Below are positions 24,921 to 35,765 of a stretch of DNA of 46,816 nucleotides, in pieces. Below the pieces are notes generated by a model, which saw only the letters and a program-made list of their open reading frames with translations, was not told the DNA's origin and did no database searches. Origin of the DNA: Nonomuraea lactucae (GTDB lineage Bacteria; Actinomycetota; Actinomycetes; Streptosporangiales; Streptosporangiaceae); contig NZ_QNFZ01000168.1 of assembly GCF_003313395.1 (NCBI RefSeq), positions 1 through 46,816 of the forward strand, given 5' to 3'. Made by a program: the position numbers and the translations under genes. Within the stretch, counting starts at the first letter, position 1. Each line of letters begins with the position of its first letter.

Positions 24921-26675
24921 CCGCGCGGACGGCGTGGGCGTGCCGTGCCAGCTGCTCCACAGCGCCGCGTACGAGCCGCCCGCGGCCACCAGCTCGTCGT
25001 GCGAGCCGAGCTCGCTGATCCGGCCGTCCTCCACCACCGCGACCCGGTCGGCGTCGTGAGCGGTGTAGAGCCGGTGCGCGATCGCGATCACCGTCCGGCC
25101 CTGAAGCACCGCCGCGAGCGAGCGCTCCAGGTGCCGGGCCGCGCGCGGGTCGATCAGCGAGGTGGCCTCGTCCAGCACGAGCGTGTGCGGGTCGGCCAGC
25201 ACCAGGCGGGCCAGCGCGAGCTGCTGCGCCTGCGCGGGCGAGACCGCCGTCCCGCCGGAGCCGACGACGGTGTCGAGGCCATCGGACAGGGCCAGCACCC
25301 AGTCGAGCGAGTCGACCGCCGCGAGCGCCTCCCGCACGGCCGCGTCGTCGGCGTCCGGCCGGGCGATCAGCAGGTTGTCGCGGAGCGTGCCCTTGAACAC
25401 GTGGTGCTCCTGGGTGACCAGCGCGACGTGGCCGCGCAGCTCGTCCAGGGGCAACTCCACCAGCGGGACTCCGCCCACCGACACGGCGCCGGCGCGGGGG
25501 CCGTGGATGCCGGCCAGCAGCCTGCCCAGCGTCGACTTGCCGGCCCCCGAAGGGCCGACCATGGCCAGCCGCTCCCCCGGCCGTACGGTCAGGGACACGC
25601 CGTGCAGCACGTCGCGGCCCTCCCGGTAGGCGTAGTGGACGCCGGACGCCTCCAGCAGCTCTCCCGAGGGGCGCGCCGAGGAGGGCTCCCGGTCGTCGGG
25701 CACGTTCGCCACGCCGAGCAGCCTGGCCATGGCCGCGCCGCCGACCTGCAGCTCGTCGATCCACATCAGGAACCGGTCGAGCGGCTCGATGAGCTGCTGC
25801 GCGTACAGCGTGGCCGCCGTCACCTGGGCCAGCGACACCCAGCCGGAGGAGTAGAACAGCCCGCCGACGAGCAGCGTCGCGACCATCGGGACGACGTAGC
25901 CCAGCTCCACCGCCGGGAACCAGATCGTCCGCAGCCCGAGCGTGTAGCGCTCGGCCGCGAACGAGCGGGCGATGTCGCGGTCCGTCCGCTCCTCCCGGCG
26001 CCGCTGCAGGCCGAGCGCCTCGACGGCCCGCGCGCCCTCCACGGTCTCCGCCAGGCCCTCCGTCATGTCGGCGTAGGCCGCGTTCTCGCGCAGGTAGCCG
26101 TCGCGGGCCCGCTTGAGGTACCAGTGGGTGGACACCCACAGCAGCGGCGCCGATACCAGCATCGGCAGCATGAGCAGCGGGCCGACCAGCAGCACCGCGC
26201 CCATGGTGATCGCGAACGTCACCACCGCGATCAGCGTCTCCGGCACGGCGTGCCGTACGGTCCTCGACAGCGAGTCGACGTCGCGGGACGTGCGCGTGAT
26301 GAGGTCGCCCGCGCCCGCCCGCTCCACCGTGGACAGCGGCAGTGCCAGCACCCGGTCGACGAACTCCTCGCGCAGCTCGGCGAGGACCTTCTCCCCGAGC
26401 TTGGCCGAGGCGAGCACCGCGTATCGCACGAGCACGCCCTGCAGCAGCAGGAAGGCGCCGATGCCGGCCACCACCAGGGCGACGTTCGCCCCGGTGCCGT
26501 CCTCGACGTCCTGCACCAGCGTGCCGAGCTGCCAGGGAACGGTCAGCCCGGCGACCGCCGAGAGCCCGTGCAGGGCCAGGGCGGCGGCCAGCCGCCCCGG
26601 GTATTTCAGTGTCAGCCGCCGGGCGTAGGCGCGCACCTGTCGCTCGTCGGCGACCGGCAGGATCTCGCGGGCCAT
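24909..26675 (-). CDS. ABC exporter half-transporter, catalytic Walker A/B subunit
   Basis: The protein is 588 residues from ATG 26675, two bases after the stop of its partner. The N-terminal exporter transmembrane domain covers about residues 30-320. The ATPase has intact Walker A GPSGAGKST (374-382), Q-loop (VTQEHH), Walker B LVLDEA (499-504) and H-loop His534 (AIAHRL). The signature motif is degenerate: VSPAQAQQ (478-485) replaces LSGGQ. Together with the partner this makes one complete ATP site and one dead site, as in heterodimeric exporters. Substrate unknown; multidrug or peptide export is typical. It overlaps the convergent WYL gene by 12 bases. Confidence 0.92.
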   Translation of the reverse strand: MAREILPVADERQVRAYARRLTLKYPGRLAAALALHGLSAVAGLTVPWQLGTLVQDVEDGTGANVALVVAGIGAFLLLQGVLVRYAVLASAKLGEKVLAELREEFVDRVLALPLSTVERAGAGDLITRTSRDVDSLSRTVRHAVPETLIAVVTFAITMGAVLLVGPLLMLPMLVSAPLLWVSTHWYLKRARDGYLRENAAYADMTEGLAETVEGARAVEALGLQRRREERTDRDIARSFAAERYTLGLRTIWFPAVELGYVVPMVATLLVGGLFYSSGWVSLAQVTAATLYAQQLIEPLDRFLMWIDELQVGGAAMARLLGVANVPDDREPSSARPSGELLEASGVHYAYREGRDVLHGVSLTVRPGERLAMVGPSGAGKSTLGRLLAGIHGPRAGAVSVGGVPLVELPLDELRGHVALVTQEHHVFKGTLRDNLLIARPDADDAAVREALAAVDSLDWVLALSDGLDTVVGSGGTAVSPAQAQQLALARLVLADPHTLVLDEATSLIDPRAARHLERSLAAVLQGRTVIAIAHRLYTAHDADRVAVVEDGRISELGSHDELVAAGGSYAALWSSWHGTPTPSARSTR

Positions 26676-26677
26676 CG

Positions 26678-28366
26678 TCAGTCCTCCCCTCTGGTGACGG
26701 TCGCGGCGTAGGCGGGCGAGGCGTCGAGCAGCTCCAGGTGCGTGCCCTCGGCGATCACCCTGCCGTCCTCCACGTAGATGACATGGTCGGTGCGGTCGAG
26801 CACCAATGGGCTGGTCGTGCAGACCAGCGTGGTGCGGCCGGCCCGCGCCTTGGCCAGCCGGTCAGCGATGCGGGCCTCGCTGTGGGCGTCGACCGCGCTG
26901 GTCGGCTCGACCAGGATGAGCACCTCAGGGTCGGCGAGCAGGGCGCGGGCCAGCCGGAGCCGCTGCTGCTGGCCGCCGGAGAACTCCCGCCCGGCCTCGG
27001 CCACCCGCGCGTCCAGCCCTTCGGGCAGCGCCTCGACGACGTCCTCGGCGCACGCGGTGCGCAGCGCCTGCCGTACGTGCTCCACCGAGGCGCCCCCGCG
27101 GACGTCCAGCTCGTCGCGGAGCCCGCCCGTGAACAGCCGGGCGCCGTTGTCGGCGACCAGGATGCGCGAACGGACCTCCGCGATCGGCAGCGACGCCAGG
27201 TCGGCCCCGCCGAAGGTGACGTCGCCGTCGGTGTAGCGGCCCAGGCGGTCGGCGATGGCGATCGCGTCCTCGGGCCGGGCGGCGGCGACCGCGGTCAGCG
27301 ACCCGGGCTGGAGCGTGACGCCGCTGAAGGAGTCGCGCAACACGCCGCCCGCGCTGCCGCCCACGCCGCCGGAGACCTCCGGCCGGATGGACAGGATGCG
27401 CACCACGCGGCGGGCGGCCACGTGGCCCTTGGTCAGCTTGTCGGCGGCCTCGGTCAGGGTGCGCATGGGGCCGATCAGGAAGACCGCGTAGGTGTAGAAG
27501 GCCACGAGCTGACCGGCCGAGATCTCCCCGCCCACGGCGAACGACGCGCCGACGCCGGTGACGGCCGCGACGAGGATGCCGGGCAGCAGGATCTGGGCGC
27601 CCTCCAGCATCGACTCGACCCTGGAGACGGCTACGCCGGCGTGCCGCACCCGCTGCGACTCCTCACGGTAGCGATCGGCGAACACCTGCTCGCCGCCGAT
27701 GCCGCGCAGCACGCGCAGCCCGGCCACGATGTCGGCGGACCGGGTGGACAGGTCGCCGGTGAGGTCGCGCTGCGCCTTCTGCCGCCTGTGCAGCGGCCTG
27801 AGCAGCGGCCCGACGGCTAACGCCATGATCGGAACGCCCACCAGCACCATGAGGCCGAGCGGCGGCGAGGTGGAGATGAGGATCACCGTCACGGTGACGA
27901 TCGCCACGATCGAGCCGGTGCCGCGCAGCAGGATGTCCATCGCGCTGCCGATGTGCGCGATGTCGGAGTTGCCGACGCTCACCACCTCGCCGGTGGACAG
28001 CCGCTTGGGCAGCGTGGCGCCGAGGCGGGCGGCCTGCCTGGCGGTCACCTGGACCGTGCGGTAGGCGGCGGCCAGCCAGTTGTAGACCGCGAGCCGGTGC
28101 CGCATGATCCCGGTGTAGGCCTGCGCCAGCCCCAGCCCCAGCAGGACGGCCGACCAGATCAGCAGGGCGCGGGTGTCCTTGGCGGTGAGGGCGTCGATGC
28201 CCTTCCCGAGCACGGCCGGCACCAGGGCCTGCACCATCCACCAGACCGTCGCGAACGCGATGCCGCCCAGCAAGGAGGGCAGCTGCATGCGCGCGTTCCA
28301 CCACAGATAGCGGAACGGGCTGCGGATGTCGGGCACGCCGGGATCGGCCTGAGGAAGGGAGCGCAT
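26678..28366 (-). CDS. ABC exporter half-transporter with degenerate nucleotide site
   Basis: The protein is 562 residues from ATG 28366. The transmembrane domain covers about residues 20-310. In the nucleotide-binding domain the signature FSGGQQQR (462-469) is intact, but Walker A is absent (VAAARPEDAIA at 360-370 instead of GxxGxGKS), Walker B is LILVEPTS with Val486 for Asp, and the H-loop His is missing (CTTSPL, 516-521). It therefore supplies the signature to its partner's good site. It contains a TTA codon (27820-27818). First gene of the exporter operon; a TGTCAA/TTGACA palindrome lies just before its start. Confidence 0.9.
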   Translation of the reverse strand: MRSLPQADPGVPDIRSPFRYLWWNARMQLPSLLGGIAFATVWWMVQALVPAVLGKGIDALTAKDTRALLIWSAVLLGLGLAQAYTGIMRHRLAVYNWLAAAYRTVQVTARQAARLGATLPKRLSTGEVVSVGNSDIAHIGSAMDILLRGTGSIVAIVTVTVILISTSPPLGLMVLVGVPIMALAVGPLLRPLHRRQKAQRDLTGDLSTRSADIVAGLRVLRGIGGEQVFADRYREESQRVRHAGVAVSRVESMLEGAQILLPGILVAAVTGVGASFAVGGEISAGQLVAFYTYAVFLIGPMRTLTEAADKLTKGHVAARRVVRILSIRPEVSGGVGGSAGGVLRDSFSGVTLQPGSLTAVAAARPEDAIAIADRLGRYTDGDVTFGGADLASLPIAEVRSRILVADNGARLFTGGLRDELDVRGGASVEHVRQALRTACAEDVVEALPEGLDARVAEAGREFSGGQQQRLRLARALLADPEVLILVEPTSAVDAHSEARIADRLAKARAGRTTLVCTTSPLVLDRTDHVIYVEDGRVIAEGTHLELLDASPAYAATVTRGED

Positions 28367-28370
28367 AGCC

Positions 28371-28384
28371 TGTCAAGATTGACA
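28371..28384. promoter_or_regulatory. Palindrome before the ABC exporter start
   Basis: TGTCAA (28371-28376) and TTGACA (28379-28384) are perfect inverted hexamers separated by GA, five bases upstream of ATG 28366 on the minus strand. This could be an operator overlapping the leader. A similar sequence (TGTCAAGATTG on the minus strand) occurs before the gene at 2713. Confidence 0.35.
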
Positions 28385-28502
28385 AACCGCGTTGGCGCCC
28401 AGCAAACCATTTTCCGGCCGCCCGCGCGTTCTCCTGGGGCGTTGCGGTCAAGGCCCCCCGGAGGGGCGCGCGGCGCGGGAGGGTGCGCGAGAATCGGTCC
28501 CT

Positions 28503-29147
28503 GTGAGGCACGGGTACACCAACGACACGGTCGGCGACGGCGCTCTGGTCGTCAAGTGCTACCAGGGCCCCGAGGCGGCGTTCCGGCTGCGTACGGAGAG
28601 CAGGTTCCTGCGCCGGTTGAAGGGCCGGCTCCCGGTGCCTCCCATCCACAAGATCACGAAGACGAGCGTGACCACCAGGTTCGTGCCCGGCGCGCACGGC
28701 CAGGACCTGCTCGACGAGGGCCGCGCCGCCGAGGTGCTCGCCGCCTGCGGCCGCGCGCTCGCCCTCATCCACCGGCTGGGCATCGTGCACGGCGACTACG
28801 GGCCGCAGAACATGCTGTTCGACCCGGCGACGTGCGAGCCGGTGGCCATCCTCGACTGGGAGTGGGCGCACCCGGGCCCGCCGGTGGAGGACCTGTCGTG
28901 GTGCGAGTGGACCGTGCGCACGCACCACCCGGAGCACGTGCCGCTGCTGCCGTCCTTCTTCACCGCGTACGGCGAGGCGACGCCCTCGTGGGAGCCTCCG
29001 CCGTGGGAGGAGCGGCACTCGGCCATGCTGGTACGCTGCCGCGACCTGCTGGACTTCGCGGCCCGCTGGGAGCCGGGCGGCGAGGGCGAGAAGCTCTGGC
29101 GCCGCCGCCTGGAGACCACGGCCGCCTGGACCGCTCACTCTCCCTGA
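28503..29147 (+). CDS. Small aminoglycoside phosphotransferase/kinase-fold protein
   Basis: GTG 28503 gives 214 residues. Kinase-like motifs are present: a putative ATP-anchoring Lys18 (LVVKCY), Brenner motif HGDYGPQN at 96-103 with the catalytic Asp, and the metal-binding DWEW at 118-121. It lacks much of the usual N-lobe, so it is shorter than typical APH enzymes (about 260-300). Similar short proteins are often fructosamine-kinase or choline-kinase-like; substrate unknown. It is divergent from the ABC exporter and its end overlaps the decayed ATPase gene. Confidence 0.85.
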   Translation: MRHGYTNDTVGDGALVVKCYQGPEAAFRLRTESRFLRRLKGRLPVPPIHKITKTSVTTRFVPGAHGQDLLDEGRAAEVLAACGRALALIHRLGIVHGDYGPQNMLFDPATCEPVAILDWEWAHPGPPVEDLSWCEWTVRTHHPEHVPLLPSFFTAYGEATPSWEPPPWEERHSAMLVRCRDLLDFAARWEPGGEGEKLWRRRLETTAAWTAHSP

Positions 29148-29149
29148 TA

Positions 29150-30080
29150 CAGACGGGCCAGGTCCACGAGCTCGACATCCGCACGGCGTTCGGCGTGGCC
29201 GCCTAGGTCACCGCTGAAGCCGGACCTGGCGAACAGGAGGAGCTTGGGCGGCCCGTTCACGCGAGTGACAGGGAGCAGCTCGCGCAGATGCTCAAGCCTG
29301 CGCAGATGCGGCAGGTCCATGGGGGTGAGCGTGCCCTTGGCCTCCCCTATCGCGATGATCCGGTCGGTGGCGCTGGATGAGCAACTGATGCAGGCGCACG
29401 ATCGGCTCGGCGATCCGGAAGACGCTGCGCTTGTCCCGCAACGCGTCGTCGACCTGTTCGACCAGACCGAGGCTCCTCCCTGAGCAGGAAGCCTCCCTCT
29501 CGGAACATCGCGGAGGCGGGATTCAACAGGCGCCGCTGGACCCATCGGTCGAAGTGGTCGAGGTCCGCTGGCCCTGAGCCGCCGCTCATCTCCAGATAGG
29601 CGGGGGTGCCGCCCACCAGCGAGTGAACCCGGAACGCCAGCTCCGGATCGTGGCTCACTCCCCAGAAGTCGCTCGCGTCCCGGAACCCGAAGGGCCGTAC
29701 GACGAGTTCCAGGACCGCTCTGCCGCGCAGCGGTGCGCCGCCACTGAGCAGCTGAGCCATCGTGGTGAGAGCGCTGCCGCAGAGGATCACGCGCGTCCGG
29801 GTGTGCTCCTTGGCAACCCCAGAGGGGTGAAAGCCTGCTGAAGGTAGGAGGGCAGCGCCGGCGTGGCCGAACCAAGGTAGGGGAACTCGTCGATGATCAC
29901 AGGTACGGCCCGCTCCTCGCCCAGGCGGAGGAGCTCGTCCAGCGCTTCCCTCCAGGAGGCGAACGCCACGGGCTGGCGCAGCCCGCGGTGGGCGGCGTAG
30001 GCGGCTCCGAGGTCGGCGAGGTTCTGTGCCTGCGTCTGCTGGGTGGCCGCGAAAAGGAAACCGTCCGTCTCTCGGGCCAC
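29150..30080 (-). pseudogene. Decayed AAA-type ATPase gene (archaeal ATPase/DUF234-like)
   Basis: Pieces of one protein lie in order on the minus strand in different frames. Bases 30080-29815 give FLFAATQQTQAQNLADLGAA to PVIIDEFPYL (Walker B-like). From about 29815 to 29470 another frame gives VILCGSALTTMAQLLSGG, VRPFGFRDASDFWGVSHDPE and PASAMFREGGFLLREEP. A third piece near 29465-29370 reads RSVFRIAEPIVRLHQLLIQ, and the last, to 29135, reads DRIIAIGEAKGTL and GPPKLLLFARSGFS. The Walker A region is missing at the 5' end and two internal segments are deleted. It is clearly non-functional. It directly abuts the end of sdhB. Confidence 0.85.
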
Positions 30081-30093
30081 CCCCGCAAGGCGG

Positions 30094-30830
30094 CTACTTG
30101 GCGTTGGCCTTGAGGTAGTCGCTGTTCAGCTGGGCGATCGTGTCCAGGGGGATGCCCTTGGGGCAGACGGCGGTGCACTCGCCGGTGTTCGTGCAGCCGC
30201 CGAAGCCCTCGGCGTCCATCTGGTCCACCATGGCCTTGGCGCGCGACAGGCGCTCGGGCTGGCCCTGCGGCAGCAGGCTCAGGTGGGTGATCTTGGCGGC
30301 GGTGAAGAGGGAGGCCGAGCCGTTCGGGCAGGCGGCCACGCACGCGCCGCAGCCGATGCAGGTGGCGGCGTCGAAGGCGGCGTCGGCGTCCTCCTTGCGC
30401 ACCGGGACGCTGTGCGCGTCGGGGGCCGAGCCGGCCGGCACCGAGACGAAGCCGCCCGCCTGGATGATCCGGTCGAAGGCCGAGCGGTCCACCACCAGGT
30501 CCTTCACCACCGGGAACGGCGCGGCGCGCCACGGCTCGATGGTGATGACGGCGCCGTCCTCGAAGTGGCGCATGTGGAGCTGGCAGGTCGTGGTGGCGCG
30601 CTGCTCGCCGTGCGCGACGCCGTTGATGACCATGCCGCACATGCCGCAGATGCCCTCGCGGCAGTCGTGGTCGAAGGCGATCGGGTCGTCGCCCTCGAGG
30701 ATCAGCCGCTCGTTGAGCACGTCCAGCATCTCGAGGAACGACATGTCGGGCGAGACGTCCTCCACCCGGTAGGTCACCATCCGGCCGGAGTCGGAGGGGC
30801 CGCTCTGCCGCCAGACCTTCAGGGTCAGGT

Positions 30831-30834
<4 letters not shown>
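30094..30834 (-). CDS. sdhB: Succinate dehydrogenase iron-sulfur subunit (first operon)
   Basis: The protein is 246 residues from GTG 30834; start and sdhA stop overlap as GTGA. Cysteine sets for three clusters are present: C58, C63, C66 and C84 ([2Fe-2S]); C159, C162, C165 and C169 ([4Fe-4S], [12 protein letters not shown]); C214, C220 and C224 ([3Fe-4S], [15 protein letters not shown]). It passes electrons from the flavoprotein to the membrane cytochrome b and quinone at the cytoplasmic face of the membrane. Length and gene order resemble the mycobacterial Sdh1 type. It is the last gene of the operon; an ATPase remnant follows immediately. Confidence 0.95.
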
Positions 30835-32752
<1,918 letters not shown>

Positions 32753-32756
<4 letters not shown>

Positions 32757-33517
32757 TTGACGGCTCCGAACGTGATCGCGAGGGGCGGGGCGAGGAACCC
32801 GATGACCAGGACGGCGGAGACCAGCGCGGCGGCCCCCTTGAGCGCCCGGTAGCGGGTGCGGTTGGCCCAGCCGAGCGTCTGGAACGCGCTCCAGATGCCG
32901 TGCCGCAGGTGCAGGCCGACCATGACGACGGCCACGACGTAGATCAGCGTCACCCACCAGCGCGACGCGTCGAACCCGGCGATCATCCGGTCGGCGGGGG
33001 CCGAGCCGGAGCCCTTGGGGTTGACCACGCCGAAGGTCAGGTCCAGCAGGTGCCAGACCAGGAACAGCAGTATCGTGACGCCGCCGAAGCGCATGATGTG
33101 CGTCGTGTAGCCGCTCGCCTGCGACTTCTTCGTCACGTACTTCACCGGCCTGGCCTTGCGGGCCCGCCGGGCGAGGGAGATCGCGGCCCACAGGTGCAGG
33201 ACCACCGAGGCGGCGAGGACGACCTCCACGATCGTCAGCAGCGTCCGGTACGGGGCGAGGGGCTCCAGCAGGGTGCGCAGCGCGTGCGCGTACTCGTTGA
33301 ACGAGTCACGTCCCAGGAAGATCTTGAGGTTGCCGAGCATGTGGCCGACGAGGAAGAGCACCATCACGACGCCGGTGACGGCCATGACGGCCTTCTTGCC
33401 GTTCGACGAGGCCAGGAAGCCGCCGGGCTTCCTGGACGACGGCCTCTTCGCGGGGGGAGCGGACTTCGGGGAGCTAACAGGCGCGGTCGCGGCACCGCGC
33501 TCTATCGTGGCAGTCAC
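32753..33517 (-). CDS. sdhC: Succinate dehydrogenase cytochrome b subunit (first operon)
   Basis: GTG 33517 ([10 protein letters not shown]) is preferred, giving 254 residues; ATG 33559 and a codon at 33577 are open alternatives but would put the LysR palindrome at 33575-33591 in or against the coding region. There are five transmembrane helices, at about 43-63, 92-115, 142-164, 187-205 and 228-248, with His59, His108, His156 and His203/His206 as candidate ligands for two b hemes. A single five-helix subunit and no SdhD is the type B arrangement. It anchors SdhAB and reduces menaquinone. First gene of the operon, divergent from lysR. Confidence 0.93.
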
Positions 33518-33574
33518 GTCTTCGACGCTAGGTATCCAGCGATGATCCGTCCAAGTCATGGCGGATCTGGTTTC

Positions 33575-33591
33575 CATAGCCTCAAGCTATG
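33575..33591. promoter_or_regulatory. LysR-type operator between sdhCAB and lysR
   Basis: CATAGC (33575-33580) and GCTATG (33586-33591) are perfect inverted arms around CTCAA, containing the T-N11-A pattern typical of LysR-family boxes. It lies 58 bases upstream of sdhC GTG and 61 bases upstream of lysR ATG, suited to divergent control. Confidence 0.65.
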
Positions 33592-33651
33592 ATGTCTGGA
33601 TTATACGGCTTGCGCGCGAGAGACGGCCGCGGCCGGTGCGAGGAAAATCAC

Positions 33652-34581
33652 ATGCAGTTGCAGCAGCTTGCCTACTTCGTGGCCGTGGCGGAGGCCAGGC
33701 ACTTCACCCAGGCGGCCGAGCGGATGCGGGTCGCCCAGCCCTCGCTCAGCAAGCAGATCAAGGCGCTGGAGACCGAGTTGGGCGCGCCGCTGTTCTCCCG
33801 CGCGCGCGGCAACGTCATGCTCACCGCGGCCGGAGAGGCGCTGCTCCCCCTCGCCCGCAGGATGCTGGCCGACGCCGACACCGCGCGGCAGGAGGTGGCG
33901 GAGCTGGCCGGGCTGCGCAAGGGCCGGGTGCGGCTCGGCGCCACGCCGTCGCTCTGCGCCGGGCTGCTGGCCGACGCGCTGGCCCGCTTCCACCGCGACT
34001 ATCCGGGCATCGAGCTGCTGGTGGAGGAGGGCGGCTCGCGCGACCTGGTCAGGGCGCTGGCCCGGGGCCAGATCGACCTGTCGCTGATCATCATGCCGCT
34101 GCAGAGCGACGACCCGTCCCTGGTGACCGAGGAGATCCTGCGCGAGAACCTCGTCGTCGCGGCCCCCTCCCACCAGGCGGCGCGCCGGCCGTACCTGCGG
34201 ATCGAGGAGCTGCGGGGCAGGCCGATGGTGATGTTCCGGCGCGGCTACGACCTGCGGGAGGCGACGCTGTCCGCGTGCCGCCAGGCCGGGTTCGAGCCCA
34301 CGCTGGCCGTGCAGGGCGGGGAGATGGACGCGGTGCTGCGGTTCGTGGAGGCGGGGCTGGGCGTGGCCGTGGTGCCGTCGATGGTGCTCGACGGGCGGCC
34401 GGGCCTGACCGGCACGCCGCTGGCGCCGCCCGGACTGAGCCGGACGATCGCGCTCGCCCACCGCAGGGACGTGGCGCCGGCCAGGGCCGCGCGGGCGTTC
34501 CGGGCGACCCTGCTGGCCTTCGTGGTCGAGGCCGGTCAGGAGGGCACGCTTCCACAAGGGGTCGAACTCATCGCACAATGA
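33652..34581 (+). CDS. LysR-family transcriptional regulator
   Basis: ATG 33652 (SD GAGG) gives 309 residues. Residues 1-60 are the winged helix (LQQLAYFVAVAEARHFTQAA, then RVAQPSLSKQIKALE), and residues about 90-300 the periplasmic-binding-like effector domain (GRVRLGATPSLCAGLLADAL). It is divergent from sdhCAB with a palindromic LysR box between them, so it probably responds to a carbon or redox signal and controls itself and sdhCAB. Its stop overlaps the ATG of the REC/PP2C gene (ATGA), so it heads a four-gene coupled operon. Confidence 0.93.
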   Translation: MQLQQLAYFVAVAEARHFTQAAERMRVAQPSLSKQIKALETELGAPLFSRARGNVMLTAAGEALLPLARRMLADADTARQEVAELAGLRKGRVRLGATPSLCAGLLADALARFHRDYPGIELLVEEGGSRDLVRALARGQIDLSLIIMPLQSDDPSLVTEEILRENLVVAAPSHQAARRPYLRIEELRGRPMVMFRRGYDLREATLSACRQAGFEPTLAVQGGEMDAVLRFVEAGLGVAVVPSMVLDGRPGLTGTPLAPPGLSRTIALAHRRDVAPARAARAFRATLLAFVVEAGQEGTLPQGVELIAQ

Positions 34582-35765
34582 GCAACGAGAGTCCGGACTG
34601 CTGTGAAGAGACGGGTGTGACGATAACCTTTCCCGAATCGCTGACGCTGCTGCTCATCGAGGACGACGACGGCGACGCGTTCCTCGTCGAGGAGTTGCTC
34701 AGGCAGGCCGACGCGCCCGCGGAGATCATCTGGGTGCGCAGCCTGCGCGAGACGAGGGCCAAGCTGACCACCGACATCCAGTGCGTGCTCGTCGACCTCT
34801 CTCTGCCCGACGCGACCGGACTGGAAGCGCTGGAGGCGGTCCTCGCCATGGCGCCGCACGCGGCCGTGCTGGTGCTGACCGGTCTGCGCGACGCGCACGT
34901 GGGCGTGACCGCGGTCAAGGCGGGAGCGCAGGACTATCTGGTCAAGCAGGACGTCGACGCGCGGCTGCTGGCCCGGGCCATCCGCTACGCGATGGAGCGC
35001 AAGCGGGCCGACCTGGCGCAGATCGCGCTGGTCGAGGCGGAGCTGACGGCCAAGGAGAACTCCCGGCTGGAGAACGGCCTGCTGCCCGTCGCGCTGCTGC
35101 GCACTGAGGCGATCGAGCACACCACGCGCTACCTGCCGGGCAGCCGGGGCTCGCTGCTGGCGGGCGACTTCCTGGACACCGTGCAGACCCCGGACGGCGC
35201 GATCCACATCGTGATCGGCGACGTGTGCGGGCACGGCCCCGACGAGGCGGCGCTGGGCGTGGCGCTGCGCATCGCCTGGCGCACGCTCGTGCTGGCCGGG
35301 CAGACCGACGAGCCGTTGCTGCGCACGCTCGACACGCTGCTGCGCGCCGAGCGCAAGGCCCCGGAGATCTTCACCACGCTCTGCATGGCCACGATCACGC
35401 CGGACCTGCGCCTGGCCAGGATGCGGGTGGTGGGCCACCCGCCGCCACTGCTGGTGCGCGACGGCGTGGTGGACGTGGTGGACGGCACGCCGTCCGGCCC
35501 GCCGCTCGGCATCTTCAACGACGCCAGGTGGACGGTCATCGACGTCCCGCTGGGCGAGGAGTGGGCGATCATGCTCTACACCGACGGCCTGATCGAGGCG
35601 GCCATGGGCGAGCATGAGCCGCTCGGCGTCGAGGGCCTCGTCGACCTGGTACGCGCCCACGGCACGTCCGGGGATGGCGGGATCGACCTCGACCGGCTGA
35701 TCGGGCACGTGGGCACGCTGACCGACGACCTCGCCGTGGTGCTGGTCCGGAGGAGATCGCGGTGA
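34578..35765 (+). CDS. Response regulator receiver-PP2C (SpoIIE) phosphatase
   Basis: The protein is 395 residues from ATG 34578; a GTG at 34617 (VTITFPES) is an alternative. An N-terminal receiver domain ([17 protein letters not shown], phospho-acceptor Asp73 in LVDLSLPD, Lys in VKQD) is followed by a coiled linker (residues about 140-165) and a SpoIIE-type PP2C phosphatase with metal-binding AGDF, GDVCGHG and YTDGLIEA. Such proteins dephosphorylate anti-sigma-factor antagonists under phosphorelay control. No anti-sigma pair is nearby. It is coupled with lysR upstream and the histidine kinase downstream. Confidence 0.93.
   Translation: MSNESPDCCEETGVTITFPESLTLLLIEDDDGDAFLVEELLRQADAPAEIIWVRSLRETRAKLTTDIQCVLVDLSLPDATGLEALEAVLAMAPHAAVLVLTGLRDAHVGVTAVKAGAQDYLVKQDVDARLLARAIRYAMERKRADLAQIALVEAELTAKENSRLENGLLPVALLRTEAIEHTTRYLPGSRGSLLAGDFLDTVQTPDGAIHIVIGDVCGHGPDEAALGVALRIAWRTLVLAGQTDEPLLRTLDTLLRAERKAPEIFTTLCMATITPDLRLARMRVVGHPPPLLVRDGVVDVVDGTPSGPPLGIFNDARWTVIDVPLGEEWAIMLYTDGLIEAAMGEHEPLGVEGLVDLVRAHGTSGDGGIDLDRLIGHVGTLTDDLAVVLVRRRSR

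Noticed and set aside
33518-33577. Longer N-terminus of the first sdhC (starts at 33559 or 33577)
   Set aside because: It would place the LysR palindrome at the coding start and leave little room for a promoter; the GTG at 33517 starts a typical SdhC N-terminus.
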